DNA from: Usnea hakonensis
Lineage: Eukaryota > Ascomycota > Lecanoromycetes > Lecanorales > Parmeliaceae
Direction: 5' to 3'
DNA: 64,000 bases
Assembly (NCBI GenBank): GCA_013423325.1
Contig: BLJB01000204.1
Coordinates: forward strand, 25,836-89,835
A model generated the notes under the pieces. It worked only from the letters and a program-made list of their open reading frames with translations, ran no database searches and had not been told where the DNA came from. Positions 24,311-36,247 of this stretch are shown piece by piece (the first letter of the stretch is position 1; each line of letters starts with the position of its first letter). Made by a program: the position numbers and the translations under genes.

Positions 24311-24816
24311 ACGCAGCAATTCAATACCAATGACAGTCCAGCTCTTGGTTCATTGCTAGGAGGATCTGAAGCTTCGGCAACTATAAGGGATCAAGAAATA
24401 TTTCTGGCAATGTAAGTATAGCTATCGAAATTATCAAGGAAGTCATCTTTATCCCGGCTATAGTCAGCACTTGGTTTCCCTCAGTATCTATCACCCAACA
24501 GGCTTCGGGGAAAACGCCAAAGAGGGATCGGTTTACGATTGAGCCCGTTAGTGCGAGCCTCTAGTACGTTAGTATCACAACATGATTGGTGCGTGGATGT
24601 CCCCTCGGCAGCCCGTAATCCATATAACAAAGCTAGCTTCTCCGGCTCTAGCGTATCAGAATCTTGCTTATAATCCACCTTCCGAAGGTAGTTAGCTACG
24701 ATAAGGTTAACGGACTATTTAGCCCCTCTCATCATGCCTTTCTATCTGACCCCTCCCTCGAAAAATAACAAGCTTCTATCTTATTGCATAACTCGCGCCA
24801 TAAGTCTTGGACGACT

Positions 24817-26943
24817 ATGGAGAAAACCGGACTGCCAAGCTCGCCGGACGAGCAACAGATTGTACAAAGTACTTATATCAAACCTCAAGCCCGCCTACTC
24901 CATGATCCCGATATCACATTCGAGGAGTACCGCTACTACGCGAAGCGCACCAGAGAAGAGCAAGACCATCTCGAACCCCCAAAGTTGCGATGGCGAGAAA
25001 TCATCAACCGCGCCACTCACAAGGATGACGGCGCACCCCAAGTCGATGCGGTCCCGGATGAGACCATTCACTATGTGCCGGAAATCGACTTTGGAAGCAA
25101 AGAGAGCCGCCTACACATTTCTGATGAAGAATGGTCCAATGCCAGTCGCGCAATGCGCACAGCGTCTTGTAAGTTAGCATTCCATTATATAATATTTCAA
25201 CGTGATTTGATGTCGATTTCTGCGATATGTTTCCAGAGCTTGTACTGCAGAGACATGCCTCGGAACTCACCCACCTGTTTTCAAAACGATAGCACTGACT
25301 CCGAAACCATGAAGCGGGCGCCGCATTCTACCTCATCACGACCGACATTCTCGGTCCTTACGGCGTAGGATTCGCCATTGGCACACTTGGCTGGGGTCCA
25401 GGAGTAATTCTATACACCGTCTTCGGCTTCATGGCTGGCTACTCGGGCTATCTAATCCGGCACGTTTACCTCGGCCTCGACAGCTTCGAGTTCCCCTGCC
25501 GTAATTACGGCGATCTTGCCTTTCGTACCTGGGGCAAGACTGCCCGCTACGTGACCAACGTGATGCAAGCTTTAGGTCTACTCCTAATCCTCGGCCAAGT
25601 AACCATCCAGTACGGCCAGAACATCAGTCAAGCCTCCCAATTTCGCCTCTGCTACATTGTCTGTCCGCTGTTGTTCGTCATTGCTGGGTTCTTCATGACT
25701 CAGATCCGTACTCTCAAAAACTACGGCCTTGTAGCCAACTTTTCCGTCTGGCTGACCATATTGACGATTTTTATAACCATGGGTGTCATGGCCCATAGTC
25801 CTCCAAACTTCTCAATTAGTGTCCTTGGTTCAGCAGGCGCGACGGTTGACCCAGACACAGTGACACAAGACGCGCAGGGCAACTACCCGCCTATAATCCA
25901 CTATGGTGGTCTCCCTGCCCCCAATCTCGTGGGGTCCATTAACGGCTTGCTGTCCGGCGTGCTTGCCTACGCTGGAGCACAACTCTTCGTGGAATTCTTA
26001 GCAGAGATGAGACGGCCGAAGGACTTTCTCAAAGCCATGTGGGGAGCGCAATTCTTCATTTATGCCGTATATCTGATTTATGGATGCTACGTCTACCATT
26101 TCCAGGGTCAATATTCTTACTCGTAAGTCAAGATCATCCAGCAACACCACTTCGCATATTATCGTCTGTCGGCGTGACCCCTCACAAGTCCGCCAAAGCT
26201 GTTCTCCCTACTGCCAAAGCAGATATATATATATTGACATTCTTTCACCGCTTAGAATAAGCTATCAAGGCATCTCAATCTACGGCTGGCAAACAGCCTG
26301 CAACATGATATCCCTCATCGCCGCCTTGATCGCCGCCGGCCTATACGGCAACATCGGCATCAAAGTCTTCTACAACAACATCCTCATGGACATATTCAAC
26401 GCCCCCCCCCTCATCAACCGCCGGGGCAAAATATTCTACGCCGCCATCGTGCCCATCTGGTGGATCATCGCCTTTGTCATCGCAGCGGCGATCCCCGACT
26501 ATTTCGGCTTCGTGAGTATCATATCCGCTTCCTTCCTGCTGAACCTGACGTACACGCTTCCGCCGCTCTTTGCCGTGGGGTACGACATGAAGGTGAACGC
26601 GATGCGAGAAAGTGAAGGCGAGGGATTCGATCCGGGTACTGGGACAGTGATAAGACACGGGACGACGAGACAGCGCTTGATGCGTGGGTTCGTGAGTGGG
26701 GGGCCCGTCCAGGTCGCCAGGAATGTGTGGCATACGATATACTTCCTTGCCTCGCTCTCCATGTGCGGATTGGGTATGTATGCCGCTATCGAAGGGTGAG
26801 TGACTCGGAAAAATTTGCTGAAAATAGTAAATTGAGCTTCGCTGACTGATTTTGCCTTGCATAATAATAGGATGGTCGAAGTATTCAAGAACCCACAGGT
26901 CAACTCATTCTCATGCGTGTCGCCTCTCAATCTGAACGCTTGA
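24817..26943 (+). CDS. AAAP-family amino-acid permease
   Basis: Four exons, 24817-25168, 25315-26122, 26256-26795 and 26871-26943, sum to 1773 bases (590 residues). Introns are 146, 133 and 75 bases with normal GTAAGT or GTGAGT donors. A polar cytosolic N-terminus of about 115 residues is followed by the family start of the membrane core (AAFYLITTDILGPYGVG) and about ten or eleven hydrophobic segments. Further family landmarks are ILYTVFGFMAGYSGYLI, the Tyr-rich YVYHFQGQYSYS junction, YGNIGIKVFYNN and NAPPLINRRGKIFYA. The transmembrane amino-acid transporter family (PF01490) imports neutral amino acids by proton symport at the plasma membrane or vacuole. No break is visible, in contrast to the decayed fragment just upstream. 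Confidence 0.9.
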
Positions 26944-28015
26944 TCATCATCTCAAGGTTGATGCTAGGGATAGCTTGTCAAGGATGCCTTGGCAGTTCAT
27001 CTATATTTATATTCAGTCTATATATACTTGTAGGAGAAGATCTGATCTAGGTCGTCATTTGTTGAATTTGCAGAAGAGATTGGCGATTTGAGCCTTGCGA
27101 TTAGGTGTTATTATATCTATCAGTCTATGTACCCTCTTTCCACTCATCCTTATGCAACGTGCTCGTCACTTCACCCAATACCAATTCATTTACAGCCGTC
27201 ATAAGCATCGGCGCCTAAAATTCTGAGCGAAATAAGCCATAATAAGCCACATCTTCACAACGAGAAAGAGAGCGTAGTAGAGAGGTGGTCGCGTCTGATT
27301 GCTACCTAGATTTCTTGAGGAGCGTAAAACTTTGACTCTTGCCGTTGTCTCTTGTTTCATTTTGTTTAAATTTTACAGGGGCCATTGAATATGTACGGAT
27401 CAGCTTACTCGAGATTCAAGCACTAGGATTAAAGTCGTGAATGTATCGTAGTCCAGCATTGGGGCCAGTCGATGTTTGGCGGCGATGCTATGCCCAAAGG
27501 GCTTTGACGGCAGCTGCAGCAGTTTCCCGTAGGCTGTCCTCAATTGCAACTGGTTTCGACTTCTCTTGGTGAGGATCATCCAGTCCCATATAATAAGTCA
27601 AGTAAGAGACAGGTATGACTCACTCACGTCGGATGTTCGACTTGTAATCCGTCACCCTTTTTGTCCAATGCTACTACGTCCTCCCAACCCTTCCAAAGCT
27701 ATCTCGATGAGGTCAAGAGCATTCATTCGCTGGCTTGGGACTCTCTCCTCAAGCCGCGAAGCTCTCAAGGCGATTCCGCGCTCGTAATGTTTTCATGCCG
27801 CTGGTCTGCCAAACTGGCCTCAGTCCCTCTTCGTCACCCCGTCCCCCTGCAATACATCCCTCGCCCCTGTTTCACACATCGCTGCCTTCTCAATCTTCAA
27901 CTCCGACGATCACACAACATCCTTATCCCGCTAGATCAACGCTGTAGCATCTAAATTCCGGCTGCCTTTCCGCCATGTAATTTCCCCGCTTTTGACAGCG
28001 TACGTATGGATATTT
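26944..28015. other. intergenic region, no gene recognised
   Basis: About 1 kb. A proline- and serine-rich reading at 27661-27954 could be coding but has no ATG start and no recognisable domain. Confidence 0.4.
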
Positions 28016-28480
28016 TCATCGGGTGTGACGTCGAGGGTTGGCATTCGCGGATTGGGGAAGGAAGAAGTCGGTGGTTGCGAAAGTGAAGAGGGGAGGGTAG
28101 GTTAGGGTGTGGAGGCCTGTGAGGGTGGTTGTTATCAAATGCGTCGCGGACGCTAAGTCATCTTTCAGTGCGTCAAGGTATTCCAGTGGAGTAATTGTTT
28201 GTGGAGGTAGAGGTAGGGTGGGGATCTTCTGATGTGTGTCATTGAACTGTATAGCTAATGACAGGGTCGAAGCGGTATTCAGCAAGCCATATTTGTCCCA
28301 GCTTTTCAGAATGTTGCACGCTGTCTTCGACTTTAGTTCAGGAAATCACGCTTCCATAGGTAAGGTAATCACCTGGGGCGAGGGCTTCCCAATTTCGTAG
28401 CTCTATTGTTTGGGGAAATTGTAGGAGTCCAGAGGGACTTTTCCGATGATATACCCGTTATGAACATTTAGGATGTGAGA
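28016..28480 (-). pseudogene. possible decayed small gene, unknown
   Basis: The minus strand gives a protein-like reading: ACNILKSWDKYGLLN leading to LPPQTITPLEYLDALKDDL and ending at 28016. An upstream segment (GYIIGKVPLDSYNFPKQ, then a TAG, then SYEIGKPSPQ) could be joined by a small intron. No family is recognised. The TAG sits where CAG would keep the frame open. Confidence 0.3.
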
Positions 28481-28598
28481 AATACAGTCAACATGTTAGA
28501 TAGCTGTTCGGTTTATATTGGCTTTTGACTGACCTGTTGCTACAATGAATAGAGACGGCAGATGTGGTATTTTTTCAAATTTGCGCTGAAGCTTTAGC

Positions 28599-28635
28599 AG
28601 GGCTAGGGCTAGGAGTAGGGCTTAGGGTTAGATCC
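28599..28635 (+). repeat. telomere-like GGGCTA/TTAGGG motif cluster
   Basis: The plus strand reads GCAGGGCTAGGGCTAGGAG, then TAGGGCTTAGGGTTAG. It is a short, degenerate interstitial telomere-like stretch. Confidence 0.6.
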
Positions 28636-28695
28636 TTATACTTCCTGTGTTTGAACTTGAGTCTATGTTGATGGTACTCCCTGAATGCACTTATA

Positions 28696-28769
28696 CATTA
28701 TTATCATTATTATTATTATCATTATTATCATTATCATTATTATTATCATTATCATCATCATCATCATTA
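28696..28769. repeat. ATT/ATC trinucleotide microsatellite
   Basis: About 74 bases of alternating ATT and ATC triplets, ending in an ATC-only run. Confidence 0.95.
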
Positions 28770-29019
28770 GCACTTATACAGCGAGATGAAGTCTAAGCCG
28801 GTGATTTTAACCCCTAAGAAAGAAACTGCAAATATCTTCCTTTTCTTCACGGGATCACTCGTTGATTTTTTGGGAGTCTGTTTACTCAACAGGTCCGAAT
28901 ACTCTGGTGGACAAGCCAGAATCCGATTTGAGACAATGACCAATTACAGTGTGTTGCCAAACGAAGAACACGCGACTTATCACAAGTTCTGTCATCATAC
29001 TCGCGCCCACAATAAGCTC

Positions 29020-30676
29020 CTAGACTCTGCAGCTGCTTAGTCGCTTCAGTACACCAGTGAAGAAGGATCTTGACAGTCTCTCGCCGGCGTCATCGTTGTC
29101 TCCAGAGACAGGAGCTAAAGCACCACTCAAGCAAAGGTGCACGGCGTCTCAATAAGACGACCCCATCTGAGCTCCAAGTGCCGGCAATGATCGCAGCATA
29201 CATGCGCGAATGTCCGCAGCAGTCATTTGGGCCAAAGGAACCCCACTCTCCTCAGGGCATTCTTTGCTCATTGGTGACCATAGTGCCACTTCGAAGAGCA
29301 CGACACCAAGGCTGTAAATATCGCGAACATAGTTGAAACCTTGTATAAAAGCGTCAGGATGATAGTATACGTCAAGCTCCGGGCTTTCACCAAGCTGGTT
29401 CCCCAATGATGCCTGACCTTCGGGCCGCGAGTACTCAAAGCCCGTGATCTGGGGCGATCGAATACACACGTCGTCTGATCCTTTGGCGAAGAAAAGGATG
29501 TTGTCGCTGCGAAAGCCTTTGTGTATCCATTTGGAGGCGTGGAATAAGGAGAGCGCCGAAGCTAGAGCATATGCTAGATCAAACCGATCGTTGAGAAGCG
29601 GCATCGTACTCTCGTCGACCGAGATCAGCTCCAGTAAGGTCTTGGGTCTCTCACTTTCACTAAAGGACTCAGACGGCCAAGTATATACAAATCCGTGCGT
29701 GTGATTTCTTCCACTTGGCTCTCCGGCAGATTGACTGCTTTGTAAAAAACCAGCGCATGGTGGAATTCGAAACTCGGAGGTTTTCGGTGTTGCTAGTATG
29801 GCCGCTAGCGCTTGAAGTCGCAGTAAAACTAATTCAACATCCTTAGGACTGAGTTGATTGGGGATTCGCTTCCACTCGACCCACGCCTTTTGTGGCAACT
29901 GGCCGGACATTTCTAAGTGCCCGAAAGAACGAGTCTCGTAGGACTTACTTGACTCAAGTTTGACTTGTTGGCCAAGAAAAAGGGCTTTGACCTCTTTCGC
30001 GGTCTGCTCAAGAGGTGCGTCCTGCAATTGTTTCACGCGAGCAGAAAGAGCTAGCAGAGGATCGAAAAGCAGGTCTTTTTGTTGAAGGGCGACTAGCGAT
30101 AGAGCGTCTTTCAAGTTGTGGCAACAGGTATGTCGAGAGCGCGTTTGCAAGAGACGCGGTACTGTCAACATGAACCAAATTGTAAAGCTCGGAATTCAAG
30201 CTCTGCATCCGATTCACAAGCTCACTAAAGTCATCTTTATCCTTCAGCCCCCATTTCAAGCGGTTCTTTTGATGTTTTGAATCGCGGGCGATTTTGATGT
30301 CATTCACAAGGACACTATTCACGCCCAACGAACCCTCAGAGTTGGAACCTGCTCCCGGTAGTGATCCCATATCGTATCGACCTACGTATTTTTCTGCCGC
30401 CTCGTGTGTGGCTCTCAATTCTGCGAGAATACCGGCAATCAGCATGCGTGTAGACCTTGACTCTCTAAGCAATGGAGACTCTTTCTCATCAGATGCTCTG
30501 AACTCATCACCCCACACGATTGTCTTGTGTCGTTCAATATTGTAGCGGAGAGCCAAATGCCTTGAGCCGTTGTCCTTAGAGATGATCAGTTCGAAGAGAT
30601 TGTATGTGTCGACCACTCCTTTAAAGGCGAGCACTATCCCTGCGATACCTACAGCTAGGGACACTGGTTCAACCAT
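29020..30676 (-). pseudogene. HeLo-domain protein fused to a pseudokinase, inactivated
   Basis: The minus-strand ATG at 30676 starts a HeLo (prion-inhibition and propagation) domain: MVEPVSLAVGIAGIVLAFKG with a predicted N-terminal helix, continuing to ANALSTYLLPQL. A one-base frameshift at about 30109-30116 moves the reading to KDALSLVALQQKDLLFDPLL. A kinase-like domain follows with degenerate motifs: IHKGFRSDNILFF instead of HRDLKxxN, TGFEYSRP instead of DFG, then VYYHPDAF and DIYSLGVVLFEVALW. At 29149-29151 a TGA interrupts MGSSY|DAVHLCL where CGA (Arg) would continue. The rest (SRSFFTGVLKRLSSCRV) ends at 29020. HeLo proteins are membrane-active cell-death executors in fungal allorecognition; HeLo-kinase-like fusions are a known arrangement. 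Two independent lesions suggest a pseudogene, unless one is a sequence error or a 55-base intron covers the shift. Confidence 0.8.
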
Positions 30677-31066
30677 GGTGTCTCACTGAAAGATGTTCAA
30701 CTTCGAAGATCCGCTTGCAACGAATATGAAGGCTACACGAAAAATACTGGGCACCTGGGAAGCAGCCGCCTTTCTGTACCATTTACACGTGCTAAGTGTT
30801 AGTAGCCTTAGTCTAGTCTTTTCGTAAGAAGACAGCCGACTGTCAGCGACCCTGCATTATTAGTTTGGTCGAATGCGGGAAAGGCGCACTCAGCTGATGT
30901 GGGGGCGCATCCACAGAACTTTCTCGCCAACAGATTACTATCCTCAAAACGAGGCATCGGGCTTTCTTGGCGATACGCGGGGCAGCTTCATTGCAGGATG
31001 AGCGGAGACTTTTCCGCGTTCAGGAAAAAGGCTCGGACCACACGGTAGTCGGCGTTTGCACAAAGA
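30677..31066. promoter_or_regulatory. shared promoter region of the divergent pair
   Basis: About 390 bases separate the HeLo-pseudokinase start (minus) from the first certain part of the kinase-ankyrin gene (plus). A short plus-strand exon starting at ATG 30998 (MSGDFSAFRKKARTT) may belong to the latter. No specific binding site is recognised. Confidence 0.4.
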
Positions 31067-34000
31067 ATGAAAGCAAGAAGAGCGCATCTAGGTCGCCGAC
31101 CGCTTGTCGACAAGGGAAAGATACCTCAATCTTTTCCTCGTTCATCCTCTCTACGATCACCACTTAGCTTTCGACCCAGAGACTTGCTATTTGTCCATGT
31201 AATCGCCAGTACGATTGATGTACCGTTTTTCGACCTCCCAGAAAAGTATGGAGTACAAAACGCACCCCCTCGTGGCCGCCGATTCGAGGACGAAGGTGAG
31301 CCATACTTGCTCGGCTCAGGCGCTTCGTGTTCTGTCGTACATCATGAGACCGATGAGACAACAGCGAAAGTGGTACCAAGAGGATCCATCGTGGCCCTGA
31401 AAATCTGTCACCATGACAACTCGGTCGGGATGCCAGCCATCTCATCATCGTCCCGCTCTATCGTCCAGGCCATCTGGTAAGATCTTAGGGTTCTGTGCCA
31501 TCCTTTGCTTCGCTACCATGAGAATCTGTGCAGACTTCTCTTCCTTGCGTGGGAGCCTTTCTCTCTTATACCCATCCTGGCTCTCGAGCTTGCGGCTTTC
31601 GGAACCCTGCAAGACGCTTTACAATCTGAGTCTGGACTTGAATGGATGAACAAATGCAACATTAGCATGGATATTGCCGTTGGTTTGGACGTCTTGCATG
31701 GCTGTGGCTTTGTCCATGGAGACCTGAAAACTTCAAACGTTATGCTGCAAAGCCACCCGGAGCGTATTCTTGTCGCAAAACTTCTAGACTTTTCAGGCAC
31801 AACCGATGTGGCAACCTATGGTACGAAAGGCCACCAAGCTTATATGACTAAGCTATGGATTGCTCCTGAAATTCTCCTCGGGGCTCAAGCACCAGACTGG
31901 CAGAAGGCCGACGTCTATGTATTCGGGCTAGTCCTCAGTCAGATGTGGCAGCGAGAGGACCTTGATCTGACCGAACTCTTTCTCCAAGTGAGACTCCCAA
32001 AGCGCTCGACGGCCAGTGAGAAAAGCGATATGATTTTGTACTACAAATGTTGCAAAGATGATGATGAGATGAGCTGTATGAACCAGGCCTTGCGATCAGT
32101 CTCTATGCACAGCCATGACCCGTCAAGTAGAGATCAATCTATCGTGCTAGATCAACTTATTAGAAGCAGTCTTCGCGCAAATCCATCCGAACGCCTAACC
32201 ATCAACGAGATACTCGGCTATTTCCAGCCTTTTGCGAGATCAAATGGGCGAGATTTACTGTAAGATAAAATTTATCTTTCGCTTTCTTTGGATTTTGCGG
32301 TCAGACGTCATAAAGACCCGCTTTGGCCTTCAATGTGCCCTTTTGTTACTGTACGTTGAGATGCTTACTGATGCCTATGTAGTGAATCAGTAGATCGGGA
32401 TGTGGCCGAGGCAGCAGAGATGGATCACTGGGCGCGCGCCAACGAATTTGATTTCTTTGTTCGTTCTTAATCTGATCATGATAAAATCACTCATCACTTG
32501 TTGCTGACATGTTACAAACCAGATCTTCACCCCCAAATTCTTGGAAAGGCACGCCGAACACAAGAAACTGTGTCTACAGTACATGATCGAAGTTGCCGGT
32601 CCACCAAACTTGGCCAAGAGCGTGCTAAAAGTGGGCGTAAACGCTGATTATGCGGATTCAGTGAGATTGAAGCAGCTACTGAAAACAAATCTCGATGCTT
32701 TGGCCAGCGCGAGTCTTGTAGATTCGAATGATTATTATGCTAGATGCCTCCACTTTCAAATTGCAACCTCTCTGTTCCGCGGTATGGGTTCAAGGATCAA
32801 CGAGGACCTTGCTTTGCAATATCTTGCGTCCGCTACCTTGGGCGGGCTCAAAAGGAGCATATCAATGTATTGCGCAGTTGAAAATTCTTGTACTCAAGCT
32901 CAGGATCTTGCCGTCGAAATACCACGAAACCTATTTTTGACCCTCGGCCACCTGGAAGGGTCGTCTGAGGCAAGGGATTATCTGCGAGCGTCGGACTTGC
33001 AATTGTTCCATGTGGCAAAAGAGGCAGAAAAGTTGTTTGAAGCTGAAGTTCGGCACCTTTTAACGCAAGATGACGTCTCGAAGATGGAATCTTCATCGGA
33101 GATCTGGGAAAGCTTTACGGACTTGCTTGATAAACTGGCGTTGATAGCCGGCGATTCGGATATGTTCGCGGCAATCGCTGCTGAGGATCTGGAGACCTTG
33201 CAGTCCGTCTGTAGCAGAACTCCAGCTATCAAAGTCATGAGTCACTCGGGACTCACTCCACTGCACGCTCTCACCCTTATCAATGACCAAGTTGCAGCGA
33301 AAATGGCGCCATTGCTTATTGCCCTTGGAGCAGATTCCGCATCCAATGCGTCAGAGCCTTCGGGATCTTGGAAGAACCGGACGTGTCTTGGCCTGGGATA
33401 CCCTCTTTCGTGGGCCATCATTAAAGACAGACCTCTTCTGGTCGAGGTACTGGTTGGAGCATCCTTTTCGAAGGAATGGACGGCGGACGAGAAGAAGATG
33501 GTAGAGATCTTTTTGCTGATGGCCCATTTCCAACGACATACTATGATTAAAACCCTACTTCAACATCAGGAGATTTACGAGAAAGCGAAACAGAGAATGC
33601 CGAACCGTGGTCTCTTAACGCGAGCATTGAGCTTAAGTATCGAGGGCTCCGATCACGATACTATTGGCCGTAGATGGAGTCTAGGAAGTCAGTTCCAGTA
33701 AGACCGAGAAAGTACTGTTCAATTACTACTGGATCTAGGTGCAGACCCGCTCTGCACCCAAATCCAGCCCCTTGTTATGCCGCTCCGCAAGAGCATCCTA
33801 AGAGGAGACCTGGTTAGTCTAAGATTGTTCATCAAGCATCTGTGCTCAGAGAGGAAAGATGCCTTGAAGTTGTTAGGTCGTACGGGCGTGTTGCAAGATG
33901 GGCGACAGACACCCATCTATTGGTCCGCCCTCTTCGGAAGTTTGGAAGCGCCTTGTCCAGATGTTTTTAGGTATCTCCTCTCTGAATACCCGGAGCTTGT

Positions 34001-35280
34001 GGAGCAGCGATCTGTGTCTGGTAGGACACCGCTACACAGCGCTGCGTGCTATGGAGATCTCATCGCGGTTAGGGAACTTTTGGCCCACAGCGCGAAAATT
34101 CTCACTTTTACATATCAAGGAGCAACGCCTTTCGTCGACGCTCTGTGCCATAACGAGGGTTCTATAGCGAAAATTCTGGCTCAACACGCAGATGCTAAAA
34201 CGCTTCTAGGTCATACTAGCGCGAAAGGGTTTTCAGCCTTCGGAATACTGCTTCACACATATGAAAGTGGTCGCAGGCACGTGCAATTAGAAAGCTTTCA
34301 GCTTTTGCACCTGCTTGGAGGACTAACGTTTATAACAGGGACTATGGGCACGAGGCAGGTCATAACCGCATTTCGTGCTCTTTTACGTAAAGGTCGTCCG
34401 ACTTACCAGCTGCACGTTGACTCAGACTTACGTCTTCTTAAATTCTTTCTTCAAGATGACACGTTTCGACATAAGATTGACTTCTTCGACTGGACGGGAC
34501 GCACGGCTCTGCACTATGCAGCTGGGTCCGTATATCTCGAAGCTGTCAGGATCTTATTGGAAGAAGGCGCTTCGATCAATGCTGAAAGTAAGCCAATCGA
34601 AGCGTTCGAGGATATATCTACAACGGAGGGCGGTTGGAGCGCGTTTGACTTTGCACTTAGATGCAAGCTTGATGGAGCTCCTGATCGAATTAAAGCTGGG
34701 GGATCTAGTGAGATCCGAGCGTGGCAGGACCGGCTAGCGACCCTCCTTCTCTTACTCATAGATCGCGGTGGCCAGCCTGGTAGCCGAGCACCATTCGAGC
34801 ATCATCAACACCTATGGAAGCTCAGGGATCCTCGCAAGTTGAGAACAGTCTTTCTTACAAATACAGGTATGTTATTACTTTACCCTTGCATATTGCTGTA
34901 ATTCTGACGTTGGTTTAGCTCGAAACACTGCGGGCGATGAGACGTGGCGAGGCAAGTGGCCACAGCCAATACCAGAGGCTACATCCACTTCTATAACGAT
35001 GCAAAAGCCAACTGCGCAAGCGGAAAAAGACTTTATAGGACCTCGTAGAGCAACGTCAAGTCACAAGGTGAGAGATGACGCTAGGCAAATTGTCTATCGA
35101 ACGAGCAAGGGTGAAAAGCACGTGGTCCCTGAAATTTATCTAGATCTCATGGGATCGATGATGGACTCGTCATCCTCTGACGAGGATGAGACCGACAAAA
35201 CAATGATTAAAAACCGGCTAGAAGAGGCTCAAGCATTCAACGCGTCCAGGATGATGGAACATGCTTTACAGAGTCATTAA
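31067..35280 (+). pseudogene. Ser/Thr kinase with ankyrin repeats, two premature stops
   Basis: The exons I can support end at 32259, cover 32383-32458, run from 32523 to 34866 and finish at 34919-35280; the first exon's start is uncertain (31067 or an upstream exon). The N-terminal region reads DLLFVHVIASTIDVPFFDLP, then a Gly-rich loop (LLGSGASCSVV) and the ALKI lysine. The catalytic loop is VHGDLKTSN; the DFG position reads DFS (LLDFSGT); APEILLG and DVYVFGLVLSQMW follow. After a linker (FTPKFLERHAEHKKLC) come ankyrin repeats (GLTPLHALTLIND, GRTPLHSAACYGD, GRTALHYAAGS). The tail is acidic and Ser-rich. In-frame TAA codons occur at 31478-31480 and 33699-33701, both where CAA (Gln) restores the conserved reading. 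Kinase-ankyrin proteins of this type are common in Pezizomycotina and probably act in non-self recognition or stress signalling. As read, the gene is interrupted. Confidence 0.8.
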
Positions 35281-36247
35281 AGAGACGTAGAGATGGTTGG
35301 AAACGTTGAAAGTCACACAGTGCGTTCCCTATCCCTCAAAGAGGATTTAGAGACTAAGAAATGCTGAAGGAAGCTATCACAGACTGCTGTTTCAAAGATA
35401 CAGGAGCGTTCGAAAAGGAGGCATCTCGAACACAGCGGACTAACGAGAGGGGACAATGTCGACCTCTTGAGCAATTGCAATGTTTCGTCCCCTGAGTGTT
35501 CACTTCAGGGGCACCCTTTAAGGGCATTTATCCTAGCACCCGCGTGGCGCCACCCCTGGAAGCTTAATTTTAAGTACTAAGTTGGCCGATCTTGGACCCA
35601 TGTCTGCCGAGCATCTACCCGAGCATTAAATCCTCGATTACAGAAATCGTTGTTCCATTCCTTTCTGTCTCTGGTCATATCTCTTTTCACTTCACGAACT
35701 TTGTCATCTATCTATGGTCTATGCTGCTAATAGGTGAAATAATGATACCCATGAAGCCACTAGAGAAAAGAAAGCTGCCCTCAAAAATGTGAAAAGATCT
35801 TCTACGGTGCAACCGAGATTACTTATGGATCGGCCGACTATCGATCCCTGTATCTCCACGATCCTCAAGTGTTTCGCATCACTACTTTCAAATATTAGAC
35901 CTACCCCGCTTAGGTACATATCAAGATGAAAGTCGAGATCTTGAAGCAAAGTCCTCGTCTTCGGTCGTCCTTGTTTCAGATACACGATGTGAAAGCTACC
36001 TTAAGAAGTTGCTTCTCAAGTATAATTACAAGATGCCCCGCTCGTTAGGAGGCAGATTTTCTCGTACATCTCAAATACGCTCTTTTACTACCCATCGGTT
36101 TGCTCCGTTTCAGAGATTCACCGTAGCAGTCTGGTCACTCGCTACTTCCATTCGTTTCTCCATCTATCCAACCTCCGTCCATTTTCTTCTCTAGCCAGCT
36201 ACCTATCTCCTTCTCGCGTACAGAGCCTATCCTCACAGCTTTCAAAG
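35281..36247. other. intergenic region, no gene recognised
   Basis: About 970 bases. Frames are short. The end should contain the promoter of the GH12 gene; a CT-rich leader precedes ATG 36248. Confidence 0.5.

Noticed and set aside
31477..31533. Intron starting at GTAAGA (31477) as an explanation for the TAA in the kinase gene
   Set aside because: The only acceptors give a 12-base intron or one of 57 bases that creates a stop and deletes the conserved DLRVLCHPLLRYHENLC segment.
33698..33738. 41-base intron over the TAA at 33699 in the ankyrin region
   Set aside because: Too short, and it changes the frame, while the sequence after the stop continues in the original frame with an ankyrin-like LLLDLGADPL.
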